A DNA stretch of 52,337 nt. It comes from Mariniblastus sp. Its GTDB lineage: Bacteria > Planctomycetota > Planctomycetia > Pirellulales > Pirellulaceae. Under the pieces are notes generated by a model that saw only the letters and a program-made list of their open reading frames with translations, had not been told where the DNA came from and ran no database searches. The translations under genes were made by a program, and so were the position numbers. This document shows positions 1 to 10,046 of this stretch, one piece after another. Position 1 is the first letter of the stretch; every line of letters starts with the position of its first letter. The DNA is taken from positions 2,539-54,875 of the forward strand of contig WTFU01000077.1 in NCBI GenBank assembly GCA_011523945.1, given 5' to 3'.

Positions 1-228
1 TTCGCTACAAGTAACCTAGAAGTCTGCATCTTATCCGTGACCAAATAGCGCCGCAACCGAACAAATTCGACGATAACCTTCGACGATGCCCCAAGTTCCA
101 TTACTTATTCATTACGGTATTTGAAGCTCGTGCTGACTTAATACCGCCGACTTTATCAAAAAACGGGGTAAGCGAACCTTCAATGGCCGTTCGTTCTATT
201 TTTAGTGATAGAAAGATTCCACGACCCA

Positions 229-2274
229 TCAAATCGATTTCACCTTAGCCACAATACCTTCGGCGGTTATTCCGAAGTGTTCGTAGAGAAGCTCTGCCGG
301 TGCTGAAGCACCAAACGAATCCATTCCCACAAAAGCGCCGCCAGCCCCAAGGTAACGCTCCCATCCCATCTTGATGCCCGCCTCGACGGCAACCCGTCGA
401 GTTACTGCAGACGGCAATACCGCCTCGCGATACTCTGCGGATTGCTCATCAAACAATTTCCAACAAGGCATACTGACCACTCTGGCCTGTACCCCCTCGG
501 TTGCCAGCTTGTCGGCCGCCTCAAGGCAGTACTGAACTTCACTTCCCGTACCAATCAAAATCACATCCGGCGTGCCTTCGGTATCAAGTAACGTATACGC
601 TCCCCGTGTCGCGCCTTCCGCATTTTGGTATTGAGTTCGATCTAGTGTCGGCAAATTTTGCCGGCTAAGCACCATCACCGTTGGACGTTTTGAATCTGCC
701 AAGGCAGCTCGATAACATTGTGCAACTTCATTCGCATCCCCCGGGCGCATAACCAGCACATTTGGGATCGCTCGGCAAGCCGCCAAATGCTCTACCGGTT
801 GGTGCGTTGGCCCATCTTCTCCAAGGCCAATGGAATCGTGTGTCATAATGTACAGGACCGGCTGGTGCATGATGCTGCTTAGCCTCAACGACGGTCGAAG
901 GTAATCCGTGAACACGAAAAAGGTAGCGACGTAGGGGCGAATGCCACACAGTGACATCCCGTTGCCAATCGCTGCCATCGCATGCTCGCGAATTCCAAAA
1001 TGAAAATTCTTGCCGCTAAAATCAGAACCACTAAAGTGGCCGGCAGCCGGATCATCATTGTTGGACTTGTTAGATCCTGCCAGATCGGCAGAACCTCCAA
1101 TAAAGTTGGGGATCACGGAGGCAACAGCGTTCAAAACCTTGCCCGAAGACACTCGGGTCGCCATCCCTTTTGCATCCGGCTCAAATTCAGGAAGCGACGA
1201 TTCCCAACCTTCGGGAAGTTCCCCGGCGAACAGTGTCGTCAGCTCTTTAAACTCGGCCGGAAATGCTTCTGCGTAAGCCGCATACTTCTCAGCCCATTGA
1301 GCATGCGCGGTGCCGCCTCTCCCGCCAAGTTTTGCTCGAAAATCATCTGATGCTTCGGAAGGGACTGCGAACTTCTCATGTTTCCATCCATAGTTCTCTT
1401 TCGCTAACGCGATCTCTTCTTCACCCAACGGCGATCCGTGGGCACCCGAAGTATCCTGTTTATTGGGAGCCCCAAAACCGATGATACTCTTAAGGACGAT
1501 CAAAGTCGGCCGGTCATCGGTCTCTAAAAACTTAGCATACGCGGCGTCTAAACTAGCCATGTCATTGGCATCGGCCACAGTGATTACCTGCCAACCGAGA
1601 CTCTCAAATCGCGCTGGTACGTCTTCGCTGAATGCCAAGTCTGTTCGACCTTCAATGGTAATTTCATTGTCATCGTAGACCCAACAAAGGTTCGATAACT
1701 TCAGATGCCCGGCCAGCGATGCCGCTTCGCACCCTACACCCTCCATCACATCGCCGTCACTGCAAATTGCATAGGTATTGAAACCAAAAAGTTCAAAATC
1801 AGGCCGGTCATAGGTCGCTGCCAGCCATTTTGCAGCGATCGCCATGCCGACACTGTTCCCGAGCCCCTGCCCCAAAGGCCCAGTCGTGGTTTCGATTCCA
1901 GCGGCATAACCATACTCAGGATGGCCTGCACAAGGGCTCGTAATTTGGCGAAAGTTCTTTATGTCGTCTAAAGAAATGGCCAATTCTTCGGTTGGATTTC
2001 CAGCATCGTCGGTTTTCGCCACACCAGCAAGATGGATGAGCGAGTAAAGGAGCATTGAAGCATGTCCACACGAAAGGACGAATCGATCACGGGCAACCCA
2101 ATTCGGATTGGCAGGATCGTACTTTAAAAAATTTGCCCAGAGTGAATAGGCGACTGGCGCCAAAGCCATAGGTGTACCCGGATGCCCACTATTCGCAGCC
2201 TGAACTGCATCCATTGAAAGTGTGCGAATGGTATCGATTGTTGTTTCCTGTACATCAGCTGATGCTGTCATCAT
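229..2274 (-). CDS. tkt: Transketolase
   Basis: Thiamine-diphosphate enzyme of the non-oxidative pentose phosphate pathway, moving two-carbon ketol units between sugar phosphates in the cytoplasm. The 681-residue length fits the family. The N-terminal domain has the GHPGTPMALAP segment and the TPP-binding SDGDVMEGVGCEAA region; the middle domain has the IREHAMAAIGNGM and TDYLRPSLRLSS segments, with HDSIGLGEDGPTHQP, diagnostic of transketolases, after them; a C-terminal transketolase domain follows. Two ATGs are adjacent at the start; an AAGGA ribosome site lies 4 bases from the first and 7 from the second, so the second (2271) may be the one used. It stands alone and is divergent from the gene at 2763. 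Identification is firm. Confidence 0.97.
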   Translation of the reverse strand: MMTASADVQETTIDTIRTLSMDAVQAANSGHPGTPMALAPVAYSLWANFLKYDPANPNWVARDRFVLSCGHASMLLYSLIHLAGVAKTDDAGNPTEELAISLDDIKNFRQITSPCAGHPEYGYAAGIETTTGPLGQGLGNSVGMAIAAKWLAATYDRPDFELFGFNTYAICSDGDVMEGVGCEAASLAGHLKLSNLCWVYDDNEITIEGRTDLAFSEDVPARFESLGWQVITVADANDMASLDAAYAKFLETDDRPTLIVLKSIIGFGAPNKQDTSGAHGSPLGEEEIALAKENYGWKHEKFAVPSEASDDFRAKLGGRGGTAHAQWAEKYAAYAEAFPAEFKELTTLFAGELPEGWESSLPEFEPDAKGMATRVSSGKVLNAVASVIPNFIGGSADLAGSNKSNNDDPAAGHFSGSDFSGKNFHFGIREHAMAAIGNGMSLCGIRPYVATFFVFTDYLRPSLRLSSIMHQPVLYIMTHDSIGLGEDGPTHQPVEHLAACRAIPNVLVMRPGDANEVAQCYRAALADSKRPTVMVLSRQNLPTLDRTQYQNAEGATRGAYTLLDTEGTPDVILIGTGSEVQYCLEAADKLATEGVQARVVSMPCWKLFDEQSAEYREAVLPSAVTRRVAVEAGIKMGWERYLGAGGAFVGMDSFGASAPAELLYEHFGITAEGIVAKVKSI

Positions 2275-2762
2275 TGAATCCTTATTGCGATTTTGCCCAC
2301 GCGATACTGTCGTGGCGTTTTTTCATTCGGCGTCTATTTGAGCCAATTTTCTAATGATTATTGTTTTCCAGTGTCACCCGCTAAGAATGGCCCATCTCAA
2401 GCATCCAATTTGATTGATCAAAGTTGCCAGGCCTTCTCGATGCGGCCAATCCAAATCATTTTGACGCATGGTGACTTCGACAATTCTAGCCTTCGAAGGC
2501 GAATTATGTTAGCTGTACGACCAACAATTTATTACCCGACGTTAAGTTCGGTCAAACGCAATTAACCAACGGACGCACAGCCGTTGGCAAGTTCGGATTT
2601 TCACACGTGCCTTAGCACCGACGTTAAACCTACTTGTTTTATGACAATCTAAACTGAGTCGCCGACCGAACGTTCAAAATCAGGTCGAATTTTACTTTGC
2701 TTTTGACGTATTTTAGGCAAAAGACTAATATATTAGGGACATACTTTAATAAGGGAAGTGCG
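2275..2762. other. Divergent intergenic region, tkt / toroid protein
   Basis: About 490 bases between divergent genes. It holds the transketolase ribosome site on the minus strand and a good plus-strand promoter near its right end (2703-2731). I see no convincing small gene or RNA in the rest. Confidence 0.6.
2703..2731 (+). promoter_or_regulatory. Sigma70-type promoter for the gene at 2763
   Basis: TTGACG at 2703-2708, a 17-base spacer, then TAATAT at 2726-2731: close to the housekeeping consensus. The predicted transcript starts near 2738, about 25 bases before the ATG at 2763. This rules against a longer reading of the coding frame that would begin upstream of the promoter. Confidence 0.7.
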
Positions 2763-3920
2763 ATGAGACCCCCCATTGGAAAACGCGACGACCATTCTAA
2801 ATCTCCGGCGATGCATCAAAGCAGAACTTCCAACTCGATAGAGATAAGTCGCCGATCGTTCCACCGCCTCGCCGCTGCTGGCCTAGGGGCATTAGCGGTC
2901 CCGTCAATTTCAGCGGCAACTACCCCACCGTGGCCGAAAGATCGAAAGGATTCCAAAACAGAGAAGTCACCTGCCGAACTGGTTGCTCCCGCGCGGAAAG
3001 CTATCGACAAAGGTCTCGACTTTCTACTTCGAAGCCAAGTTAAATCCGGACGTAACCGGGGTGCATTTAGTAACAGCGGAATTTCGTCCGGCGTCGCCAC
3101 CGCCTCCCTTGGTGGACTCGCAATGATGTGCGGCGGACACATGCCGGGTTTAGGCAAGTTTGGCAAGTCGATCGACATGTGTGTCGAATATGTTTTAAAG
3201 AATGTGCGTGAAACGGGTTACATTGCAACTCGCGACGGCGGCGCAAGAGAGAATATGTACGGCCACGGATTTAGTATGCTATTTCTTTCTCAGGCCTACG
3301 GGATGACGCGGAAACGTGAAATTGGTGATAAACTACGAAAAGCAGTCCAGCTAACGTGTAATAGTCAAAACAATCAGGGCGGGTGGCGATACCAACCAAC
3401 CAAAAGCGATGCTGACCTCTCCATCACCGTTTGCCAAATCATGGGGCTACGCGGAGCACGCGATGCAGGCATCGACGTCCCGGACGAAGTCCGAAAAAAA
3501 TGCATTGAATACGTCAAAAAAAGCCAAAACCCCAACGGCAGTTTCCGCTACACGATGCAAGGCGGACACACAACCTTCGCGATGACCGCTGCGGGCGTCA
3601 CCTCGTTGTACAGCGCCGGAATCTACGAAGGGGAACAGGTTGAAAAGGCGATTGCCTACTTAATGAAGTTTAAACCAAATGGTGCGCAACAAGGCGGTGG
3701 ACATTACTTCTATTCCAACTACTACGCCGTCCAGGCAATGTGGCACGCTGGTGGAAAACCATGGGACGAATGGTATCCTCTAATTAGAAACCAGCTAATC
3801 AAGAACCAAACGGCAGAAGGTTCATGGCGATCGAGCGAAGCGGGCTCTGAATTTGGTGCAGCAATGGGGTGTATAATTCTTCAAATGCCTCTTAATTACG
3901 TTCCCGTATTTTCGCCGTAA
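2763..3920 (+). CDS. Tat-exported prenyltransferase/squalene-oxidase-repeat protein
   Basis: 385 residues. Near residue 30 there is a twin-arginine signal, SRRSFHRLAAAGLGALA, followed by an A-x-A type site, so the folded protein is probably exported by Tat. The mature part carries alpha/alpha-toroid repeats of the squalene cyclase/prenyltransferase type, seen as NNQGGWRYQP, NPNGSFRYTMQGG and TAEGSWRSSE, each a Q/N-x-G-[GS]-[WF] turn. The aspartate-rich catalytic motif of true squalene cyclases is not apparent, so I do not assign cyclase activity; in planctomycetes this fold is common in proteins of unknown role. Start chosen at the ATG 3' of the promoter, with GGGAAG upstream. It is followed by a second Tat substrate at 4034 on the same strand. 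Confidence 0.85.
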   Translation: MRPPIGKRDDHSKSPAMHQSRTSNSIEISRRSFHRLAAAGLGALAVPSISAATTPPWPKDRKDSKTEKSPAELVAPARKAIDKGLDFLLRSQVKSGRNRGAFSNSGISSGVATASLGGLAMMCGGHMPGLGKFGKSIDMCVEYVLKNVRETGYIATRDGGARENMYGHGFSMLFLSQAYGMTRKREIGDKLRKAVQLTCNSQNNQGGWRYQPTKSDADLSITVCQIMGLRGARDAGIDVPDEVRKKCIEYVKKSQNPNGSFRYTMQGGHTTFAMTAAGVTSLYSAGIYEGEQVEKAIAYLMKFKPNGAQQGGGHYFYSNYYAVQAMWHAGGKPWDEWYPLIRNQLIKNQTAEGSWRSSEAGSEFGAAMGCIILQMPLNYVPVFSP

Positions 3921-4033
3921 TTTTAAACCTTATTTCTCAAACTGTTCTAAACGGATGCCCGACCTTCTTTGGGCCAGCAACAACTAAACTGACCCACAAA
4001 CGGCTCGGTTCAATTTTCAACCCGAGATTAGAT

Positions 4034-5437
4034 ATGAAAAACAATCAACAACTTACACGTAGAACATTCGTCCAAGGAACCATTGCTGCCGGATTGGCCA
4101 CTGGTGGGTTTTTATCCACCGAACGGGTGTTCGGCTACCAATCGCCTAATGAGCGGCCGGTTTTTGCCACGATTGGATTACGCAACCAGGGCGTGGCCAT
4201 CACCAACAAATCAACCAAGTTCGCCGATTTCGCCGCCTTGGCGGATGTTGACTCCAAAGTCCTCGGCAAAAACGTCATTGACCTGGAAAAGCGACAAAAT
4301 AAAAAACCTGACTCCTATTCTGACTACCGCAAAATTTTGGATCGCAAAGACATCGATGCCGTCATGATTGCCACTCCCGATCACTGGCACACCAAAATTG
4401 CGGTCGAAGCGATGTTGGCTGGAAAAGACGTCTACTGCGAAAAGCCGTTAACGTTGACAATCGACGAAGGGAAATTGATTGAGAAAATCAAGGCAAAAAC
4501 GGGGCGCACCTTCCAGGTCGGAACCATGCAGCGAACCGAATGCAATGACCGGTTTCTACAAGCCGTTGCTTTGGTTAGAGCTGGTCGAATCGGTGAAGTG
4601 AAAAGGGTGACCTGCGGCATTGGCGGATTCCGCCCTTCGCCAACCATTCCCGAAGCTCCCGTCCCCTCGGAACTCGATTGGGATACGTGGCTCGGCCCCG
4701 CCCCGAAGGTTCCCTATCGGGCGCTCCCCGAAATGCGGAAAGGTTACGGAGGGGGTGTGCCACTCTACAGCAACTGCCATTATGCCTTCCGGAATTGGCA
4801 TGCCTATTCCGGAGGTAAATTGACCGACTGGGGGGCCCATCACGTTGATATCGCTTGCTGGGCGATTTCACCGCAAAACAAGGGGGCCAATGATCGAGCT
4901 TCGGTTCAGGTACGAGCCAAAAAAATCACCCCGGTCAATTATCAATTCGATGTTGAATATGACAAAGAGGGCTATCCACTGGTCGATGACAAGTATGACA
5001 TTGCAATCAAATACAATATTAAAGTTGATATGCTTAATGGAGTTGAACTCTTGATCACCAATGAAGGTGACAATGGCATTTTATTCGAGGGTACGAAGGG
5101 AAGATTCTTTGTAAACCGAGGAAAAATCGTCGGGAAGCCAGTTGAGGATCTAGAGAACAATCCACTGCCAGCCAATGCCGTGGTAGATGTTTATGGCGGC
5201 CCTGTACCAGAGAACCACACGCTCAATTTCATAGAAGCGATCAAGAACAAGGTCGAACCAATCTCGGATGTGGCAACGCACAATCAAATGCTTGAGATTT
5301 GCCATCTGTCGAACATTGCGATGCGTTTAGGTCGACCACTTAACTGGGATGCCGACAGCCGATCGGTGATTGGCGACGATCAAGCTAACTCATTCCTGGC
5401 TCGCGAGAGCCGAAAAGGATTCGAGATCAACATGTAG
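4034..5437 (+). CDS. Gfo/Idh/MocA family oxidoreductase, Tat-exported
   Basis: 467 residues. TRRTFVQGTIAAGLATGG near the N terminus is a twin-arginine signal. A Rossmann NAD(P)-binding domain follows, with the family hallmark CEKPLTLT (the EKP lysine) after ATPDHWHTKIAVEAM, and the C-terminal alpha/beta domain has GGKLTDWGAHHVDIACW with the catalytic-type histidine. Family members oxidise or reduce sugars, inositols and related polyols; the substrate cannot be told from sequence. A paralogue of the same architecture lies at 25293-26630 on the other strand. Planctomycetes carry many such exported copies, thought to serve polysaccharide or sugar-derivative breakdown (inference). Confidence 0.92.
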   Translation: MKNNQQLTRRTFVQGTIAAGLATGGFLSTERVFGYQSPNERPVFATIGLRNQGVAITNKSTKFADFAALADVDSKVLGKNVIDLEKRQNKKPDSYSDYRKILDRKDIDAVMIATPDHWHTKIAVEAMLAGKDVYCEKPLTLTIDEGKLIEKIKAKTGRTFQVGTMQRTECNDRFLQAVALVRAGRIGEVKRVTCGIGGFRPSPTIPEAPVPSELDWDTWLGPAPKVPYRALPEMRKGYGGGVPLYSNCHYAFRNWHAYSGGKLTDWGAHHVDIACWAISPQNKGANDRASVQVRAKKITPVNYQFDVEYDKEGYPLVDDKYDIAIKYNIKVDMLNGVELLITNEGDNGILFEGTKGRFFVNRGKIVGKPVEDLENNPLPANAVVDVYGGPVPENHTLNFIEAIKNKVEPISDVATHNQMLEICHLSNIAMRLGRPLNWDADSRSVIGDDQANSFLARESRKGFEINM

Positions 5438-5851
5438 TAAACGCGGTACGTCTGGCTGCAGCGGCGACATCCACTGCGACGTGCCAAACCAGACGGTTAA
5501 ACCATTCCGGAACCGCGTTAGCCGAGTGAATAAAAAAACCGCAATTGTTTATTTCCGACGGACTGTTGGGAAAAAAACCATCGTTGCTCATGACCAGCGT
5601 CGTTGTTTTGGATTCGTTTGGCTCGATGAACCAAACCAGCCCTGACGATGGATGGAAGTTTGAGCGTCCGACTGAAAGCAAATTCGCAATCCAAAAAGTA
5701 GTGCGTTCATCGCGCTCCGATGCTTCTTGAACCTAACAAGCAGTTCTTTTATGTCAGTACCTTAACGGAACAGACAAATTGCGGAACGCATTGGAAATCC
5801 TGAATTGATAAACTTCATGACCCGTGGCAATTTACTTATTTGGATTTCTTT
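5438..5851. other. Intergenic region without a supported gene
   Basis: About 410 bases. A short inverted repeat, GTTTGG (5616-5621) and CCAAAC (5631-5636) with a 9-base loop, lacks a T-run on either side. Short open frames on both strands have no ribosome site or protein-like composition. I see nothing else. Confidence 0.5.
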
Positions 5852-6805
5852 ATGCTAAAATTAGCCAACCCGCGTAATTTTCGTTTAACTCGATTCCCAA
5901 CTGCCAGTTCAAAGTTCGTTATTATTTTCGCAACTCTACTGGTTTGGTTTGCTACCTCCGCGCAAAGTTTCGCTCAGCAACCGGAGGCCATAAACCTTCG
6001 CGTAATGAGCTTCAATATCCGTAATGGACGGGCTAACGATGGTGACAACCGTTGGAAAAATCGAAAGACTTTTGTCGGCGATGTCATCCGAGAAGCCAAG
6101 CTCGACATCATCGGTTTACAGGAGGCTTTTCGATTTCAACTGGACGATCTCCGTAAACAACTACCTGAGTTTGAGGAGGTTGGCGAAGGTCGCGACGGAG
6201 GCAAACAGGGTGAATACTCCGCGATTCTTTATCGCAATTCACGCTTTTCGGCATTGGAGTCAGGTACGTTCTGGTTATCCGACACTCCCGATATAAAATC
6301 ACGAAGTTGGGGGAATCGCTATTTACGCATTTGCACCTGGGTTCGGTTGAAGGATAAAACAACGGAACGTTCTTTTTATATTTACAATACCCACTTTGAC
6401 CATCAATCTCAGAATGCCCGTCTGAAATCATCGCAGCTAATTACCGAGCGGATCAACAACCAGAAGCACAAAGATCCATTTGTGGTAACAGGAGACTTCA
6501 ATGCTGATGAAAACAATCCTGTGATTCTTTACCTCAAACGCAAATCAAAGAATTTGCCTTTAAGCCCAATTGTTCTCGTCGATACTTTTCGCCAACTGCA
6601 TCCCCATAAAAAACGCGTTGGTACCGGTGGCGGATTTGAGGGTCGGACGGACGGAAAAAAAATTGACTACGTCTTTGTCCAACCTGAGGCCAAAGTCATC
6701 ACTGCTTCGATCATCAGGGCGAACAGAGACGGACGCTACCCGTCTGACCATTCTCCAGTCATGGCTGAAATTCAGCTATCGACAAACCCCCAGAACAGCC
6801 GATAA
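5852..6805 (+). CDS. Secreted endonuclease/exonuclease/phosphatase-family protein
   Basis: 317 residues from the ATG at 5852; a TTG four codons earlier is possible but less likely. The N terminus is a signal peptide: basic residues, then a hydrophobic run around FVIIFATLLVWFA ending in a cleavage site near AQSFAQ. The mature domain has the full EEP (DNase I-like) motif series: MSFNIRNG (metal-binding Asn), IIGLQEAF (metal-binding Glu), YNTHFDH, VVTGDFNAD (catalytic Asp/Asn), KIDYVFV and SDHSPVMAEI (catalytic His). The fold cleaves phosphodiester or phosphomonoester bonds; substrate may be extracellular nucleic acid, phospholipid head groups or sugar phosphates and cannot be resolved here. It appears monocistronic. 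Confidence 0.9.
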   Translation: MLKLANPRNFRLTRFPTASSKFVIIFATLLVWFATSAQSFAQQPEAINLRVMSFNIRNGRANDGDNRWKNRKTFVGDVIREAKLDIIGLQEAFRFQLDDLRKQLPEFEEVGEGRDGGKQGEYSAILYRNSRFSALESGTFWLSDTPDIKSRSWGNRYLRICTWVRLKDKTTERSFYIYNTHFDHQSQNARLKSSQLITERINNQKHKDPFVVTGDFNADENNPVILYLKRKSKNLPLSPIVLVDTFRQLHPHKKRVGTGGGFEGRTDGKKIDYVFVQPEAKVITASIIRANRDGRYPSDHSPVMAEIQLSTNPQNSR

Positions 6806-6926
6806 TGGCGATTTGAAACCGCAATGGGAAGTAGCGGAAATGGCATATTTATTCGAGCGAATCCTAGTTCGTTGACTCGGCAATCACCATCACAGCCAAT
6901 CTTATTACCAGCGAACCCTTACCCTT

Positions 6927-7895
6927 ATGAACTCCCTCGAAAATTTTCTCGAAATTGTCATTCACACCTTGCCCGTCTTTCTAATGGTTGGCGTTGGGTA
7001 TCTGATTCGGCAGCTAAAAGTCATCACCGACGAATCGGAAAAGAGCATCGTCCGCCTCGTGGTCAACGTGCTTTACCCATGCTTCATCCTTACCAGGATA
7101 CCCGGCAATCAAAGCCTGCAACAATTGTCTGTCGTCTTTTCTGCATTGACGGCCGGATTCGTACTTACTTTGTCGGGCTTGCTGGTGTCACGGATGGTCG
7201 GCGGCGCATTCAAAATTCAGAAAACTGACGGGCTCAATACGTTTTCTGTCTCCACTGCCCTGCAAAATTATGGCTTCATTCCCATTCCATTAATTACGGC
7301 ACTGTTCCCGGATGTCGCCGACCAGACTTTAGGCGTATTATTCGTTCACAATTTAGGGCTGGAATTAGCAATGTGGACCGTGTGCATTGTCTTGCTGAGC
7401 GGCACGGCCAAAGGCGCTCTAAAGCGTTTAATCAATGGGCCGACCATTGCAATCATCGCTGGGCTTTTGTTGAACTTCACCGACTTTCACCACTGGATCC
7501 CTTCGTTTGCCCAAAAGGCGGCGCATGACCTTGGAAACTGCACGATCCCAATTAGCCTTCTCTTAGTTGGGGCAACACTCGGAAGCGTAATCTCCAGTCA
7601 TAAGATTCAGATTAGTCCAAAAGTAATTGTTGGCTCCTTGTTAGTCCGCTTTGCCATCATGCCACTCGCGTTTATCGCTGTCGCAGACATTTTGACCGGA
7701 TCGCAGGAACTGCAGCGGGTCTTAGTTATCGAAGCTGCAATGCCAGCCGCAATTTTTCCGATCGTGTTGGCAAAACACTACGGTGGCAAACCAAATGTAG
7801 CCGTACAGGTCTGCTTAGCCACATCCCTGGTTAGCTTGGTTCTCACACCTGCCTGGCTGTTGTTGGGGTTGAGACTGTTGGGCCTCGCTTATTAG
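6927..7895 (+). CDS. AEC-family permease (auxin efflux carrier-like)
   Basis: 322 residues, almost wholly hydrophobic, with about ten predicted membrane segments in two five-helix halves. The start MNSLENFLEIVIHTLPVFLMV and the LPVFLMVGVGYLIRQ segment are typical of the AEC (Mem_trans) family, as is the C-terminal EAAMPAAIFPIVLAKHYGG segment, which matches the conserved stretch of the last repeat. Bacterial AEC permeases move organic acids such as malate or malonate; the substrate here is unknown. No clear ribosome site precedes the ATG. It sits 120 bases after the phosphatase-fold gene with no evident functional link. Confidence 0.88.
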   Translation: MNSLENFLEIVIHTLPVFLMVGVGYLIRQLKVITDESEKSIVRLVVNVLYPCFILTRIPGNQSLQQLSVVFSALTAGFVLTLSGLLVSRMVGGAFKIQKTDGLNTFSVSTALQNYGFIPIPLITALFPDVADQTLGVLFVHNLGLELAMWTVCIVLLSGTAKGALKRLINGPTIAIIAGLLLNFTDFHHWIPSFAQKAAHDLGNCTIPISLLLVGATLGSVISSHKIQISPKVIVGSLLVRFAIMPLAFIAVADILTGSQELQRVLVIEAAMPAAIFPIVLAKHYGGKPNVAVQVCLATSLVSLVLTPAWLLLGLRLLGLAY

Positions 7896-8165
7896 GCAAA
7901 CCTAGAGATTTGTTCATGCCCACCAATTTGGAATTTCAGAGGCTTTAAATGCTCTGTCCGCAAAACGCTTCGCTTGAATCGTCAAACCTCCATGAAAAAT
8001 AGCCCCCAATGAATTGAACAAATTCAAAACACAGTAGAACAGGCGGAACCTATGGCAATGTATTTACCTTTGGCTATTGTCGAAATAATTGACAAGCTCT
8101 CTTCTTCCTGCGATATTTCTGAGAATTCAAACAATCTATTTCTGAACGTTATTTAAAAAAATCGA

Positions 8166-8627
8166 ATGTCCCACAACCCATACACCCCACAGTCAAACTC
8201 CCCTGGGCAATTGCCAAATCAAGGAGGCGGAGCCTCTGCTTCTAGTAAAGTTAAAGGCCCAGCGTTGGGCATGCTAATCTCGACAAGTGTCGGGATGCTT
8301 CTTGCCCTTCTTGGCCTGGCTCTCAACATTTTGGGGTTGAGCCTTTTTGCGGTCGCTGCAGATCAAGCACCAACGCCGGAATTCGCGTCCGTTGTTGGCC
8401 AGGGCGTCGCTGGATTGATCCAAGGCTTAATTGGACTTATTGGTGGCGGAGTCATTATTTTTGGCTGCATAAAAATGATGAAACTGCAGTCCTACGGATT
8501 CGCGTTTACGACATCAATTCTAGCAATGATCCCGTGCATCTCGCCCTGCTGTCTTTTGGGAATTCCGTTTGGAATATGGGGATTGGTCGTCCTCAACGAT
8601 CCCCTCGTCAAAAATTCTTTCAAGTAG
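8166..8627 (+). CDS. Small membrane protein, unknown function
   Basis: 153 residues. The first 30 are polar and rich in Pro, Asn, Gln and Gly (SHNPYTPQSNSPGQ), followed by three to four hydrophobic helices, with a short Cys pair (ISPCCLLGIP) in the last. The layout, a disordered P/N/Q-rich cytoplasmic tail ahead of a compact helical bundle, is common in planctomycete DUF4190-like proteins. The C-terminal LGIPFGIWGLVVLNDP resembles that group, where the last helix ends in W-x-L-x-VLxxP. I cannot name a function. The upstream region (7896-8165) is AT-rich; no ribosome site is clear. Confidence 0.75.
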   Translation: MSHNPYTPQSNSPGQLPNQGGGASASSKVKGPALGMLISTSVGMLLALLGLALNILGLSLFAVAADQAPTPEFASVVGQGVAGLIQGLIGLIGGGVIIFGCIKMMKLQSYGFAFTTSILAMIPCISPCCLLGIPFGIWGLVVLNDPLVKNSFK

Positions 8628-8757
8628 GTGATAATGCAGATTGGTATTGATTGCCAACAGCATCCGATCGCTTAGAGATCACTGGCTTTTCATTTCCAAT
8701 GTATCTCCAAAGCAATTCAGCTAACATTTCCTTATCGCCCCAAACGGTCGAGGACTG

Positions 8758-9981
8758 TTAGCCCTCTGTCGCAACACGGTTTGAATCGATCATTTCTTTG
8801 AACTGTCCAAACAGATATTGACTGTCGTGCGGTCCAGCCGAGGCTTCCGGGTGATACTGCACACTAAACGCAGGATGGACGGCGTGTTTGAGTCCGGCAA
8901 TGGTATCGTCATTCAAATTTAAATGGGTGACCTCGAGATCAGCCGGGAAATCGTCTTTTGACACAACGAATCCATGGTTTTGAGAAGTGATCTCAACCTT
9001 GCCAGTCTTTTCGTCAATGACGGGTTGGTTGGCTCCGCGATGACCAAATTTCATTTTGACGGTCTTTGCACCACACGCGAGCGCGAACAACTGGTGGCCC
9101 AGGCAGATTCCGAAAAGCGGAGCCTTACCGATCAATTTGGCAATCGTATCAATCGCATACTGAAGCGGTTCCGGATCTCCCGGCCCATTGGATAGAAAGA
9201 TACCATCAGGATTTAGCGTCATGACCTCGTCTGCGGTCGCCGTACCGGGGAGAACGGTCACCCGACATCCCTGGTTAAATAAATGCCGGGCGATATTCCA
9301 CTTCATTCCAAAATCAAGCGCTACAACATGTGGAGCATCTGCATCTGGAACTTGAGGCGCCGGCGCATTGGTTCTAGTATCCCACCATTTACTCAGGTGA
9401 GTTTCCCAGTTGACTGGCTGTTCAGGGAGCACCTCACTCACCAAATCCCTTCCCAACAAACCAAGGCTCGATTTCGCCATCTCGACCAGTTTCTCGTCGT
9501 CTAATTCTACCGACGAAATCACCCCTTTTAGTGCACCCGCGCTTCTAATTTTTCTAACGAGCGCTCTGGTATCTATATCTGAGATGCCAACAACCCCATG
9601 TTTTTCCAAATAATCCTGCAAACTGGAGGAGGAGCGGAAGTTACTGGCGACTCGGCTAACATTTCGAACGATGAAGCCCGATAAGTGCGGACAACGACTC
9701 TCGACATCCTCTTCATTGATCCCGTAATTACCCATCTCTGGATAGGTCATCGTGATAATCTGGCCCCGATAGCTAGGATCCGTCAAAATTTCCTGATACC
9801 CCGTCATGGAGGTATTAAAAACTACCTCGCCATCGCAGGTGCCCGTTGCTCCAAACGCGAAACCATTAAAGACAGTTCCGTCTTCCAAGGCCAACTTGGC
9901 AGGTTTACGGTCAAAAAACGGTAAATTCCCCGACTGAGGCGTCTCCAATACGTCTTCCTTAGGCGATCCATCCGAGATCAT
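8758..9981 (-). CDS. carA: Carbamoyl-phosphate synthase small (glutaminase) subunit
   Basis: 407 residues. It hydrolyses glutamine and passes ammonia to the large subunit CarB for carbamoyl phosphate used in arginine and pyrimidine synthesis. The N-terminal CPSase_sm_chain domain (about 28-160) includes FGATGTCDGEVVFNTSMTGY. The C-terminal class I glutamine amidotransferase domain has the nucleophile Cys293 in GICLGHQLF and the His377/Glu379 pair in YHPEAS. N-terminal residues 1-27 are an extra tail. A GGAG site lies 9 bases before the ATG. carB is not in this window, so the subunits are not co-transcribed here. The upstream region carries the RNA-like element described separately on the opposite strand. 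Confidence 0.97.
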   Translation of the reverse strand: MISDGSPKEDVLETPQSGNLPFFDRKPAKLALEDGTVFNGFAFGATGTCDGEVVFNTSMTGYQEILTDPSYRGQIITMTYPEMGNYGINEEDVESRCPHLSGFIVRNVSRVASNFRSSSSLQDYLEKHGVVGISDIDTRALVRKIRSAGALKGVISSVELDDEKLVEMAKSSLGLLGRDLVSEVLPEQPVNWETHLSKWWDTRTNAPAPQVPDADAPHVVALDFGMKWNIARHLFNQGCRVTVLPGTATADEVMTLNPDGIFLSNGPGDPEPLQYAIDTIAKLIGKAPLFGICLGHQLFALACGAKTVKMKFGHRGANQPVIDEKTGKVEITSQNHGFVVSKDDFPADLEVTHLNLNDDTIAGLKHAVHPAFSVQYHPEASAGPHDSQYLFGQFKEMIDSNRVATEG

Positions 9982-10035
9982 TCAACGCTCCAACATTGAT
10001 TGATGAGTTTAAACTGTGATTTAGTCCGATTAACT

Positions 10036-10041
10036 TATAAT
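10036..10041 (+). promoter_or_regulatory. Possible -10 element of the intergenic RNA
   Basis: TATAAT on the plus strand, about 11 bases before the proposed RNA start. No good -35 hexamer stands 16-18 bases upstream, so this is weak evidence. Confidence 0.3.
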
Positions 10042-10046
10042 TTAAC

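Noticed and set aside
1..228. Possible end of a gene at the left edge
   Set aside because: Stops occur in all frames within the first 50 bases or the frame is too short to judge.
5427..5681. 84-codon frame on the minus strand
   Set aside because: Overlaps the end of the upstream oxidoreductase and lacks any signal.
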